Positions 36,346-47,632 of a DNA stretch of 64,000 nucleotides are shown here, piece by piece. Numbering within the stretch: the first letter of the stretch is position 1; every line of letters starts with the position of its first letter. Under the pieces are notes generated by a model. It made no database searches, was not told the origin of the DNA, and saw only the letters and a list, made by a program, of their open reading frames with translations. Source of the DNA: Cristatella mucedo (lineage: Eukaryota; Bryozoa; Phylactolaemata; Cristatellidae); assembly GCA_009760855.2 (NCBI GenBank), contig WPIO01000005.1, positions 2,657,501 to 2,721,500 on the forward strand. The letters are read 5' to 3'. A program made the translations under genes and the position numbers.

Positions 36346-36796
36346 GATTAATAACACCAGTTATTCTTCGAGTCCTTGTGAAAATGCAGCCGGAGATACA
36401 CGTAATTTCATTTGAGCTCTGAGGAAATAAGGACTTGTTTTTTCTTTCAATATACTAATGTCTCTTTTAGCTTCCCTAGCGAAGAAACGCCCAGTTTCTT
36501 GACTTTTTCAAGCTTGGCGAGCAGCTCGTGAGCACGCGTGCGTGATCAGTCTTGGAAAGCTGAGATAAAGTCATTCAGTGTTTTAGAAAAAAACATATTT
36601 CTTTTTTATTACAGCAAATTAAATTTGGTTCATTTCTAGTGCATATGTATTATTGAGAGAATGTGTGACTTAGTTTTATTTAATTAAGCTCAAGTTAGTT
36701 TCTTTTCAAAGACGAATAAATTTACTACTACGAACGTCATTCAGTGGAGTAACTGTTATCAGGCATATGCCATTATTATTGTAAGGATAGAACTCG

Positions 36797-36925
36797 CCGA
36801 GCTGTTTTGGTCCAGTGGTTAAGGTGCTCGTCCCGACCAAGGTCGTGGGATCGAGCCCCGAGGCGTGTCTGAAGCACCTGAAAAGAGATTAAGTTCTCTT
36901 GGGGCGCTATAAAAATAAATGGGAT
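36797..36925 (+). mobile_element. tRNA-derived SINE, best copy
   Basis: The head contains box A (TGGTCCAGTGGTTAAGG) and box B (GGGATCGAGCCCC) of a tRNA-type RNA polymerase III promoter. The 3' part (gaagcacctgaaaagagatt then aagttctcttggggcgctat) matches the final 40 or so bases of LINE-A. It ends in aaaaataaat. There is no acceptor-stem pairing of a functional tRNA, so it is a retroposon and not a tRNA gene. Confidence 0.85.
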
Positions 36926-37469
36926 ATTCTTTAACTATTGTCCTTAGCTGAAAAATACCTAGTTATTTTTTTCACGAGTATACTTAAATTCTTTCTTTCT
37001 CTTGTGTGGTCTGTCTTTAGAAATCGCATATCAGAAGGTGGAAATATTGATGCATACAAGGCCAATCGCTTTCCATGGCACTAGCTATTCAGCAGTGTAG
37101 CAACGACAACCAATCAGGAGATGCTGCCTAAATGTGAACGAGCCAAATCTTAACGAAGCTGCAGCAGCGAATCATTTTCTTTCTTTGACTTGTAAAATCT
37201 TCTGACGGCTGATCTCAACGCTGGAAAGAGAATGGATGTCCCGTTGGCAAATACCTGAAAACGAATATTTGAAAAATCCTTACCACGGTCACACAAAGTT
37301 TCATTGAATATGCAATCATATAGGGTGAAAACTGATCAGATTATTGTACAGTGTTCTCTGTTATTCACAATAGGAACTCAGTGCCCTGAACTTTAGGCTA
37401 CTGACAACATGATGTGGTACTTTTCTGGTTCCGTCACTCCCTAATTTAGAGTCCCACTAGAAAGAGTAT

Positions 37470-39016
37470 GTAATAATAATAATAATGATGTACTTTATAA
37501 AGCGTCCTCAGAGAACTTAATCTCTTTCTAGGCACTTTACATTTGCTGCAAAGGGAAATGCAATTGAATGGTAAGTAAAATCATGCTTGAAAAAAAAAAA
37601 AAATTGATAACATGGATAGGGGTGACATGCACAGGGTGAGCATGCAAATGTGGTTAGTGGCAGCATGCACAGTGTAAGCACACATAAGCACGTGAAGGAC
37701 GAATCACAGGGACCCACTAAATGCTGTCCTAAATAGATGTTTTTAAGTTGCTTTTAAATGTGGTCAGGTCAGGGGAGGTTCTGATGCAGGTCGGGAGGGA
37801 GTTCCAGGCTTTGGGAGCTTACGAACTAAATGCATGGTCTCCAAAGGATTTAAGGTTTGTACGAGGTATTTATAGACTGTTGGATTCCGAAAAGCGGGTG
37901 GTACGATGCTTGGCCTGATGGGGGAGTATGTCGGAGAGATAGACTGGAGCCATAGAATGAAGGGACCTAAAAGTGAGCGACAAAACCTTGAAGTCAATCC
38001 GTTGCTTGACTGGTAGCCAGTGCAGGTCGGTGAGAAGTGGAGTAATGTGGCAACTGCGACGCTCACGACAGACAAGCCTAGCTGCCGAGTTTTGCACTAG
38101 CTGCAATCGACTGATCGCACATGCTGGTAGGCCAGTAAGCAGTGAGTTGCAGTCGAGACGAGATGTCACGAATGCATGGACCAACTTAGACGTGGTATCC
38201 CTATCTAAACAAGCCCGAATTTTAGCAATGTTATGAAGCTGAAAATAGGCAGATTTGACTGTGGAGCTGATATGGTCGTCTAACGAGAGGTCGCTTTGGA
38301 ATATGACACCTAGATTTCGAGCTGATTCGACATGAGATATGCTGGCAGAGCCAATTTTGAGAGACAGCCTTTTCAATCTCTGAATCACACTGGGTGCTCC
38401 CATAACTAGTAAGTTAGTTTTGTCATCGTTTAGTTTTAGAAAATTAGCTGCCATCCATGTGCGGATGTCATCAATGCATGCAGCAAGTGAGTTTAGAGAA
38501 TTTGAGGTGCTCGAAGGCTGGGAGAGATCAAAGCAAAGGTACTACTGAGTTTCATCCGCATAGAAGTGAAAGCCTAGATTGTGCTTGGCAATCACATCAG
38601 TAAGAGGGAGAGTATAAACCGTGAAAAGAACCGGACCTAGCACTAACCCCCTGGTACTCCATATTTCAGAGGTGCTTCAGATGATCTTTGTCCATTCACG
38701 TCTATACTCTGGAGTCTCCCACTGAGATAGGACCTGAACCACTGCAGAGCAGTGCCAGTGATGCCAGGCGAGATGTGAGGCGCTCTAGAAGAACTTGATG
38801 ATCGATAATGTCAAAAGCTGCCGAAAGATCTAGCAAAACAAGCAGAGACACTCTACCCATGTCTGCATTCCTAAGTAGGTTGTTGTATACCCTAAGCAAT
38901 GCTGACTCTGTGGAGTGATTAGCTCTAATGCCAGACTGGAACTTACTAGCAAGGTGTGATGTTTCGATATATGAGTTTAGCTGGTCTGCCACGACCCATT
39001 CCAGTGTCTTTGTATC
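37470..39016 (-). mobile_element. LINE-A copy, palm domain to 3' end
   Basis: The tail (taataataataatgatg) at 37470 is followed by the untranslated block, the C-terminal domain (37764-38075) and a 194-codon frame at 37870-38454 (NFLKLNDDKTNLLVMGAPSV, ESARNLGVIFQSDLSLDDHI, LHWLPVKQRIDFKVLSLTFR). Palm motifs follow at 38702-39000 ([36 protein letters not shown]). LINE-A homology ends near 39016. The last 40 codons of the 39139 frame are unrelated. Confidence 0.92.
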
Positions 39017-39278
39017 CTTGTAATGTAGCCTTGCTATTGCATGGATTACGTGAAGCTCAAGCAGAACACGATTAGGAAGCTTCGGGGTAAAAAACCGGGA
39101 AACTGTCTGCTTGACTAAGATGACGGCCCATCCTTTCAAGGGATACCCGCCTTATATGAAGTTGTGTGAGCACACAAAAGTAGGCACTTATTAGAAAAAA
39201 TATTTAGGGAGCAAGCAATGCATGCCGTACTTATAATAATAATAATGCACTTGTGGCATAGCATTTGTGTACTGGCAT

Positions 39279-39340
39279 ACTACTTGGCATAGTACTTGGC
39301 ATAGTACTTGACATAGTACTTGTGGCATATTATAAGATAT
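39279..39340. repeat. 12-bp tandem repeat
   Basis: Four imperfect units of tacttggcatag follow a short (aat)n run at 39233-39246 and flank a larger imperfect unit containing cttgtggcat. It may have grown from a fragment of the LINE-A tail (ataataataatgcacttg). Confidence 0.75.
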
Positions 39341-39752
39341 GTAAGCCGTAAAATGAATATGTGTGAACCAGAGCATTAGTTGATGAGATGCTCTGTCATT
39401 CGAGTTCTATGCTGTTTCAAAGTAGCTTTACCTGTAACTATTGAAGAGGGTGCATCCGTAAGGTGCCACAAACCAAATAATTACAATCAAAAGTTATTTT
39501 ATTAAATCATATGAGAAGTAAAATTTTTCTAAATGCCGTATAACTCATATAAATGAATCAAAAACTAGGTTTTATGACACGCTTGGTGTCAAGCTGAGAC
39601 AACTATGCACAAGAAAACAAAATACCCTTCTTATTTTAAATGCTAAAGCATACATGAAGACCCTCAGGGTCACTGAACAGTAGAGCCCCTAAATAAAGAC
39701 GTTTACTTTGTAGTGCACAGTGGAGAAAGCAAACTGTGCGGTAACAAACTGA

Positions 39753-39920
39753 CTAAATTTTGTGGGGCTCAGGAAATCTAATCATGACTGATAAGCCTTG
39801 AGCAGCGACTCCATTTAAGCAAATAATAGCAGTAGACCAGGCCCATAATCGAGTTGCAGATGTTTGAAGCACGTGACCTGATCTCCAGATCATCAAAAGA
39901 TTTTTCATTAGTGTGAGGAA
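39753..39920 (-). CDS. SLC18B1-like: Gene 1 terminal exon (TM12 end, C-terminal tail)
   Basis: A strong acceptor (GCTTCCTGCTGTCTCACAG) opens a phase-0 frame, as exon g requires. The frame encodes 55 residues to [23 protein letters not shown] and a tail ending FPEPHKI. The hydrophobic start continues TM12, and the basic residues after Trp fit the cytosolic tail, but the tail has no conserved motif. An alternative terminal exon cannot be excluded. Confidence 0.55.
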   Translation of the reverse strand, partial: FLTLMKNLLMIWRSGHVLQTSATRLWAWSTAIICLNGVAAQGLSVMIRFPEPHKI

Positions 39921-40114
39921 CTGTGAGACAGCAGGAAGCCTGTGAGTGAGCGGTATGACCAAAATCTAGAGGATAAGGGAGACTAATATTTAGACTGATG
40001 CTAATGTGTGAAGAGATCCCTAATCCATAAAGATAGTTGCTCATTGGTTTCTCCCACTTAATAGGAGCACTGGAACAACCGACTGTGTGAGTGTGTCTGT
40101 GTTCGCGCGGGCGT

Positions 40115-40177
<63 letters not shown>

Positions 40178-43100
40178 TGTGTTGGTGGGTGGGTGTGAGT
40201 GCGAGCATTCTTGTGTGTGCATGGATGTGTATCTGATCATCTATTCTATTCGTTGGGCCGCACAGACTGCTGCTAATTTATATTCTCTGTGAGTAACCTT
40301 AGTTACTCATTAAGGTGACAAACCAGTTTTAGCTCCATATAAAGGGTGCCTAGAAGTCACTGGGAACACATGTGACTAGACCATTTTGATTAATGTTAGG
40401 TACATATAATTCGTCCTAAAGTAGCTTGCCTATGATTTCCATAAGCATAAACTTATCACTTACCTGTGATTTACATAGCCAACAACCTATCGCCCCAAAA
40501 ATGTTAACGGTTTGGTTAACCACTAGGAATTAAAAAGGTCCAAGGTATAGCCAATGGCCAAGCCAGAGCATTATGGGATATATGATGAATAAGTTGCATT
40601 TTCACTTCTCGTGTATAGGAAAAATCTGATTATTATGGAAATATTAAACAGGCTACAAATTTGTAGCAGCCATCTCGGTTTTCTTAGAAACTCGATGCTG
40701 GGATTAAAAAATAAATGAAGGTTAAAATCAATTGCATAGCCGGGCCTTTTTTTGGGTCACATTGATTCTGGAGAGAATAAACAGTAGTTTACTTACATGG
40801 GACAAATCCTTGATTTGTTAATAGTGAATTGCGAAACTTATTCAAAACTCTATGATATTACATAGCACAAAAGCTCATCACTCAGTAGCTCAAAGACATG
40901 ATTAATTTTCAATAAATAGGAGAGGAGACATCATGTGCGGCTGCATTACCATTAAAAGTGTAACCCCTGAGCAGCAAGTGGCCGCCCACGAAAATCCGAT
41001 CTGCTCCACCAAGGAGCTGCCTAGGAACGGTCCGGTAAACGCTCCAAGAGCCACAGCTGATCCGAGGAGTCCGCCAATCATGCCGTGTGTGCTGCTGTCT
41101 TGAGGACAACCGTTCTTCCTACAAGTACAGGTGCTGATTGATTGATTAATTATCGCTCAAATCAGTGTCGTGAATAAGCAGATCAGCCTTTTCTTTTCTC
41201 TGTGTAAGTATCGGTGTCTTCTATTGACCCAGTGCGTTGCTTTGGTCCCTTCTATTGACTAAGTAGGGCAATCAATCACCTTCTGGTGATGTAATCCTCA
41301 ACTATGCTCGTTTATTTACATACTCGCATCTATCAAACTAAATATTCCACTGCTGTGATGTGAATATATCCTTCACGTTCAAGAATGCCAAGGGAATAGT
41401 ACCAATGAAATCTATTGGCATCCAGGAAAGAGGGTCAGATAAGGTTTGTATTCCGAAAGCAAATATTCACCATTACCAATAACATTTTGTGACAGCAGAA
41501 AATTGTTACTCATAAATCTGCAAATTTTGAGCTAAACGTAAATAATCAGGAGACATTTAGAAAGTTCAACGGGCGAGAATTCTCGCAAGACTGAATCTCC
41601 TGCATACAACGCTTCATTAATGAAACATTATAAGGCTACCACAGAAGGTCGGTCGTTCTTACAACGAAAGCTGGGTGCGAAGTACGACAATAGCCGGATT
41701 AGAGTAATTTTTAACGGAAAAAAGTGTCATTAACGTACGACTTCATCCGCACGATAGATTCACACCATCCCAAGGTGAATTCATGGATCAATACATTTGC
41801 AAACATTTGCTGAGGTTACTTTAAAACAATTGCATCAATTCTGGGTGCGATTGTCAACGAAGGTCGTGTCATCGTTAGCCTAATAAAATATAAACATTTG
41901 TCACGACGTGGTGTTATCTTCTCGAGGTTTTCAGATTAATCTCGACATACGTCATATCATTTAATTTTTCTCACATTTAAATTTAAGCATGGGTTTGCAA
42001 AAGACGGGTAGCAGTCAGTGGATAAAGATGTTAAGGTGAAATAAGTTAAATACCAGATGGCGTGCATTCAGCAAACACAAAATTTGGTCGGCAGTTTTCT
42101 AATGTTTATTCGGTTGGATCAGATCACTTTTAAAATACCTCAGACGATCATGCTCTAGTGACTTGGATAATTTGACAGCAGCTAATAAGTAGACGATCCT
42201 ACATTCGTATCCCATGCTGTTGTTAGCCGGCAAGGCATAAGCTGGCATTGTTGCTAGTTGCCACTCTTAAAACTTGTTTTAAGTTCTGAGATCACTGCGA
42301 ATATGCTCGATCACACTCATTCTTAAATTTAATTAGTTCTTGCGAGTAAATTATGCGTATTTAATTCTCAAATCTAAGGAGAACGCTGCTGTACAAATTT
42401 ACTGAAGTCTCAGCATTTTTTAATGCTACTTGCAATTTTTCTTCAATGCATCTTTATACTCTAGCATAAAATATTACTTAAAAAAATAAGATAGGTTGCA
42501 AAGGAACTCCCGCACCTTATGTAATTTTAAGTCATGATTTAATGAAAATGGTAGTTGTTGCTTGAAACTCACCCTTCTGAACAATTGTACTCATGCTAAT
42601 GCAACTTAAAGATATGCAAAATCGAGTCATAATTTATTACAAGTGTTTATATGATGAAGCTTTCATGTAATTCATTGATACATCACAATATTTCATAAAA
42701 ACAGACTAGCTTCAGAATATAGCTTTAGTTTCTCGGTTTTACAAAGTAATAAATACAGAATTGAGTGCTAGACTTCCTTTGCTAAACAGGCATATTAGGC
42801 ATTTATTTTATTAAATTTAACCAACAATCCCGCTTGTCAGCTGTTCAGTATTTTCAACTCCTCATAGATAGTCGTTAAATTATTCTGTGTGGTGATATTT
42901 TCCAAATCAGCAATCAATCACCAAGTAATGACGGCCACGACTTTGGAAATGCATGTGATTAGATAAAACCTCTGGAAAGACAGCAAATATAGAATTTGGA
43001 GTAACAAGACATGGCATGCTTGCAGCATCGCTTTGACTGTCTTACAAAGCAGCTTCCATGCACACTTGGTAGGCTGGCAGCCAGCAGCCGACGATTCCGG

Positions 43101-45830
43101 TTCCCAGTGTTGCCAGTGCGATTATCAACAGTGGTAGAGACCTAGCAAACATAGCTAAGAAGATTCAAGCAGTGCACCAACATTAACACCAACACTGTAA
43201 AAATCCCAACATTCACTGGCGTGAACTGTGGCGATAGCTCTAGGAAGCACTATGCGAACAATCACTTTATGTACTCACTTAGAGGTCATAACTTACCTCG
43301 TAAGTATTGGTATTAGCGGACTGGGTCCTATTAGAAGCAGGCTAGCTGTGGAAACAGTTGAGCAAGCTACCATTATAAACTTGAGCCATTTTCCAGCCTA
43401 CAAAATCCCGGCTACCTCATGAAGCTCACAGTGGATCAGGATTACTCAGTATACACAGAGCATTTAAGCCTGCTAGCTGAAGATGCAGGCCGCTGTGGCA
43501 AGCTGTTTCGCTTCTCTGAATATATCCGCTCTTCTCGTATCAGCAGCTTGAGACTGCAGTCCGCTGGTAGAGCTGTCTGCTCTCAATTCTTAGAAGGTCT
43601 CTGCTTTTCATTGGACATAAGCATTAGCCGAAGATAGTTGCACTCATAGTTATGCGGATAGGCTTACAGATATAATTTTTTTTTCGCTGAATATTGTCAT
43701 GCAGTAATGTTTCCTTCGCTCAAGCTTGATGTAGATGCATACTTTTTCTTGAAGACTTCAGAATAAATAGCAACAATCAATCGGATATTAAACTTGTCAT
43801 TCCAACGGCAGTTCTAATATAGTATAGCTATGCCACTCTCGGCACTGGCGTCGTCTGGCTGAAGGCCGGACTGTCCACTCCTGACTCACTCTCTTCTCTC
43901 CTGCTGTTTAGAGTGGACCAACTGTCCGGGAGCTCCTCTGGATTCCTCGAACTCACTGTACTAAGGACAATAGCATTAACTGGTAATTTACCTACACCAC
44001 CAACCAATGTATGTCTGTAATCAAAAAGAAATTCTTAAAGACTGAGGAGCCCGATGTAAAGATCTGATAAACGACACGACTACATGCCCAACGACATCAG
44101 GAGTCTTAAACTAAGCTGTCAACCAAAATTTACACTATTACGTCGACTTCTCAACTGTAAAACACTGCTAGAGCTGTTTTGTGGCCGTCATGTTCATTAC
44201 TCCACTAAAAGGGCCACTGCACTCAAACTGGTTTTTGAGCAAGATAGGGTTTTATGGATTTCAAGACGCGGCTTTGAATTGGCAGCAGCTCCATGACTCA
44301 CTGAGACCCATTAGCTTAGCATTGATTACCGACTTAAGTCATTTTGCATTAAGCTTGCCCCTGGTATAACGCTAAGCCTATTAGGCAAAGTCTCTCTTTA
44401 ATATCAAGATCTTCCCTATTTTGAATCACAGCTACCTTCAAGTCCTCCATCCTTATGTTCTGTTGGACTGCAATCAGCCTGATAAATAGCAGAAAACCCA
44501 TTACCATTGGAAGTGGCAATGCACCAACAAGAGTTGTATGAACACCTACCATCCCTGCTCTGCTCCATATGGGCGATCACCTGACTATTCCTCGTATACA
44601 ACCACAAAAGCCACTTTCATTTGGACACTAACTGCAAGGATATTCTACTAAGAAGGTTTTGTACTCCCTGCCCTATTCAATAGACTTGCTTAACGGCTTC
44701 AAGAGCCTGAACCTATTAGTCACACGTCGAACAGTAGGGCTCCGACAGATTTGTGGGATGCCCAATCTCAGCAGCAGGACTACTCAGACAGACTATGGCA
44801 TCTGCAAAAAAGCACAGCAAGATGGTAAGAGTTCTGCAATTCCAATATGTCAGGCATGTGTAAGCCTCGCCCCGGTGGTTTGGTTCAGTGGTTAAGGTGG
44901 GCGCCCAACCGAGGTCATGGTGAATGTATTTGATGAGCTAGAATATAGGCTCAAACCCCGTGGCTAATGCGAAGTGCCTGAATATAGATAAAATAATCTT
45001 AGGAAGATAAACTTCTACATTTTTTATTCATTTACTCCTTGGCATGCCAACCTCGACTCTTAAAGAATAGCTGACTTCGCATTAGCACAATATCTTTTGA
45101 CTGTTTACCTGTTTACCCCCTAGTGTGTTTTCTATGGCACTTATTAGCCTTCCTCGCGGCATTTTTCTGGGCCCTTGTGAATCGTCCCATGTCAACTTAT
45201 GTGCACTTATATGCATGTGCATACCACCACTGATTATATTATGCATTTAGAGTCTGTGCATATTAATACTAACCTTATGGTCATGCTTCTTTTAACAGCA
45301 CATGTAAAGCACCTAGAAATAGATAGTTTATCAAGTTTACTTTCATAGATGCTTTACTATTAATATTATTAGTTACTTCTTTTCGTATGATGTTTTGATT
45401 GCAGCAGACTGTCTTCTCTCCAAGAAAGGTGATTGTGGTGGCCGTCGGCTTCTCAACTTCACCTTAGGTTTCTGAACAGCCGAAGCTACCACCAGCAGTG
45501 AAGCTACCTCGGCCTGCAACCGGATGCAACTTCGGTTCATCAGTCACCTAACAGGGTTAGTTGATTGCTATGACCAGCTTCATCTCTGTAACTCCCGCCG
45601 TGGGCGAGATCTGGCTGACCTGACTGTCTCACTCCTTTTAACCTTCTTTCTTGCTTTCCGGGCTGGATTGCGGCTCCTCTTTTCTCTCTCTTCCTTTCAA
45701 TTGCTATTATCAAGGTGGCATTGAAAATTATTTTTAGTGGGCACATCGCCTTATATATATATATATATATATGCACTCACATAAAAATATATATGTTTAT
45801 ATATATATATGTATATATGTTTGTGTGTGT

Positions 45831-45904
<74 letters not shown>

Positions 45905-47583
45905 CTGACTGCCATCTATGTGCGGATGTTATCAATACCTGCAGCAAGTGATTTAAGAGAATTTGAGGTGCTCGAAGGATGTGAGGGATCAAAGCAAAGG
46001 TACAACTGAGTGTCATCTGCATAGAAGTGAAAGCCTATATTGTGCTTAGCAATCACATCAGCAAGAGGCAAAGTATAAACCATTAAAAGAACCGGACCTA
46101 GCACGGAGCCCTGAGGTACTCCAATTTCAGAGGTACTTTAGATGATCTTTGTCCATTCACGTCAACACTCTGGAGTCTCCCACTGAGATAGGACCTGAAC
46201 CACTGCAGAGCAGTGCCAGTGATGCCCAGGCGAGACGAGAGGCGCTCTAGAAGTACTTTGTGATCGATGGTATCAAAAGCTGCCGAAAGATCGAGCAAAA
46301 CAAGAAGAGACACTCCATCCATGTCTGCCTTCATAAGTACGTCGTTATATACCCAAAGCAGTGCTGACTCTGTGGAGTGATTAGCTCTAAAGCCAGACTG
46401 GAACTTACTAGCAAGGTTTGAACTTTCGATATATGAGTTCAGCTGGTCCGCCACGAGTTAAGTTGCATGTTACGGTTATTAGGAACATGTACAGAGCCAC
46501 CAAGCATTCGTTAACAAAAGACAAATGTCAAGGGCCTAGCAAAATGCTATGAGGAACAGGTGGGCTTTAAGAGTTCGCTATCGGCTCTCAATTAACACAG
46601 CTGATTCCCATACACAAAATAGCATGCCCGAGACAATCCAGATCGTTGTGGTGAACGCGGTGGTTCATACCGTCCGAAATGCAGAGGTAGCTGAAAAACC
46701 TTGTAAAACTGTGTTGGAGATCCATTAGGAATGCCACCGTCTTCAAGTCTCTAACTACCCCCAGCAAAAACTCTTTAGGACTGTAAGCGTTCAGCATGTT
46801 ATCGGTAATGTTGTAATACTTGTTTTTGATTAGTTTCTCATCCACGTCTTGATCACTTATCCGCAGACATGGAATTTATATCTGACTGATGATTACAACC
46901 TGTTGATGGCATCTCAGTCAGATGCCATCTTGGCCTATGCAAATTAGGCCCAAGCTGACACAGAGCCAGGTAGCCGGGTTTGTATTTCCTGCCCCTAGTG
47001 TTGCAGTTGCGAAATTGCAATACTACATGACGACCAAAATTATCTTTTAATCAAGAAGCTCCTCTAATGTAAGGTTAATTCAGCCACTTTTAAGGCCCTT
47101 CATATTCTATGGCTGCAGCCAACTCCTTAGCACTGCTTCCCAACTTAGCTTGGGCGTCGTAGCACTTCTCTCTTAAATCGTACAGCCTCGCCTCAAAATC
47201 TTTACAGGCTGCGCATCTGTTCGTATGCTCCCAAAGCCTGGAAATAACTCTGTACTGACCTCACAAAGTTTTCTTACTGTACGACGTTCAACTTTAGCTA
47301 AAACGCACTTGCTCCCTACAGCATTTACTTGGTCCTGACTGGTCATTTTCGTGCACCTGCATGCTGGCACTGAGCTTTTAACCACTAACCATGAGGCTCT
47401 GCTTCCTTTAAGGCATATTTAAACAGCCTAGAAAGATATCAATGTATCAAGTTTCAGAGCACACTACACAAATGTGTCACTATCATTATTATTAATATCT
47501 CAGAGAAAGTCACGAATTTCTCTGCTAAGGCAGCTAGAACTAAACTGGGAACTGGTGGGCTTAGGGATTATATATACATATAT

Positions 47584-47632
<49 letters not shown>

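Noticed and set aside
39017-39139. Extension of the LINE-A frame at 39 kb to its ATG
   Set aside because: LINE-A homology stops near 39016; the upstream codons are unrelated flank that happens to be open.
40058-40240. His-Thr-rich minus-strand frame
   Set aside because: Translation of the (GT)n run in the last intron of gene 1.
44349-44552. Minus-strand frame with [20 protein letters not shown] as a possible SLC18B1 exon
   Set aside because: It looks like a membrane segment, but no acceptor opens it in a usable phase, and exons d, e and f already join in phase without it.
45715-46022. Val-Cys and His-Thr repeat frames
   Set aside because: They are translations of the (GT)n microsatellite.
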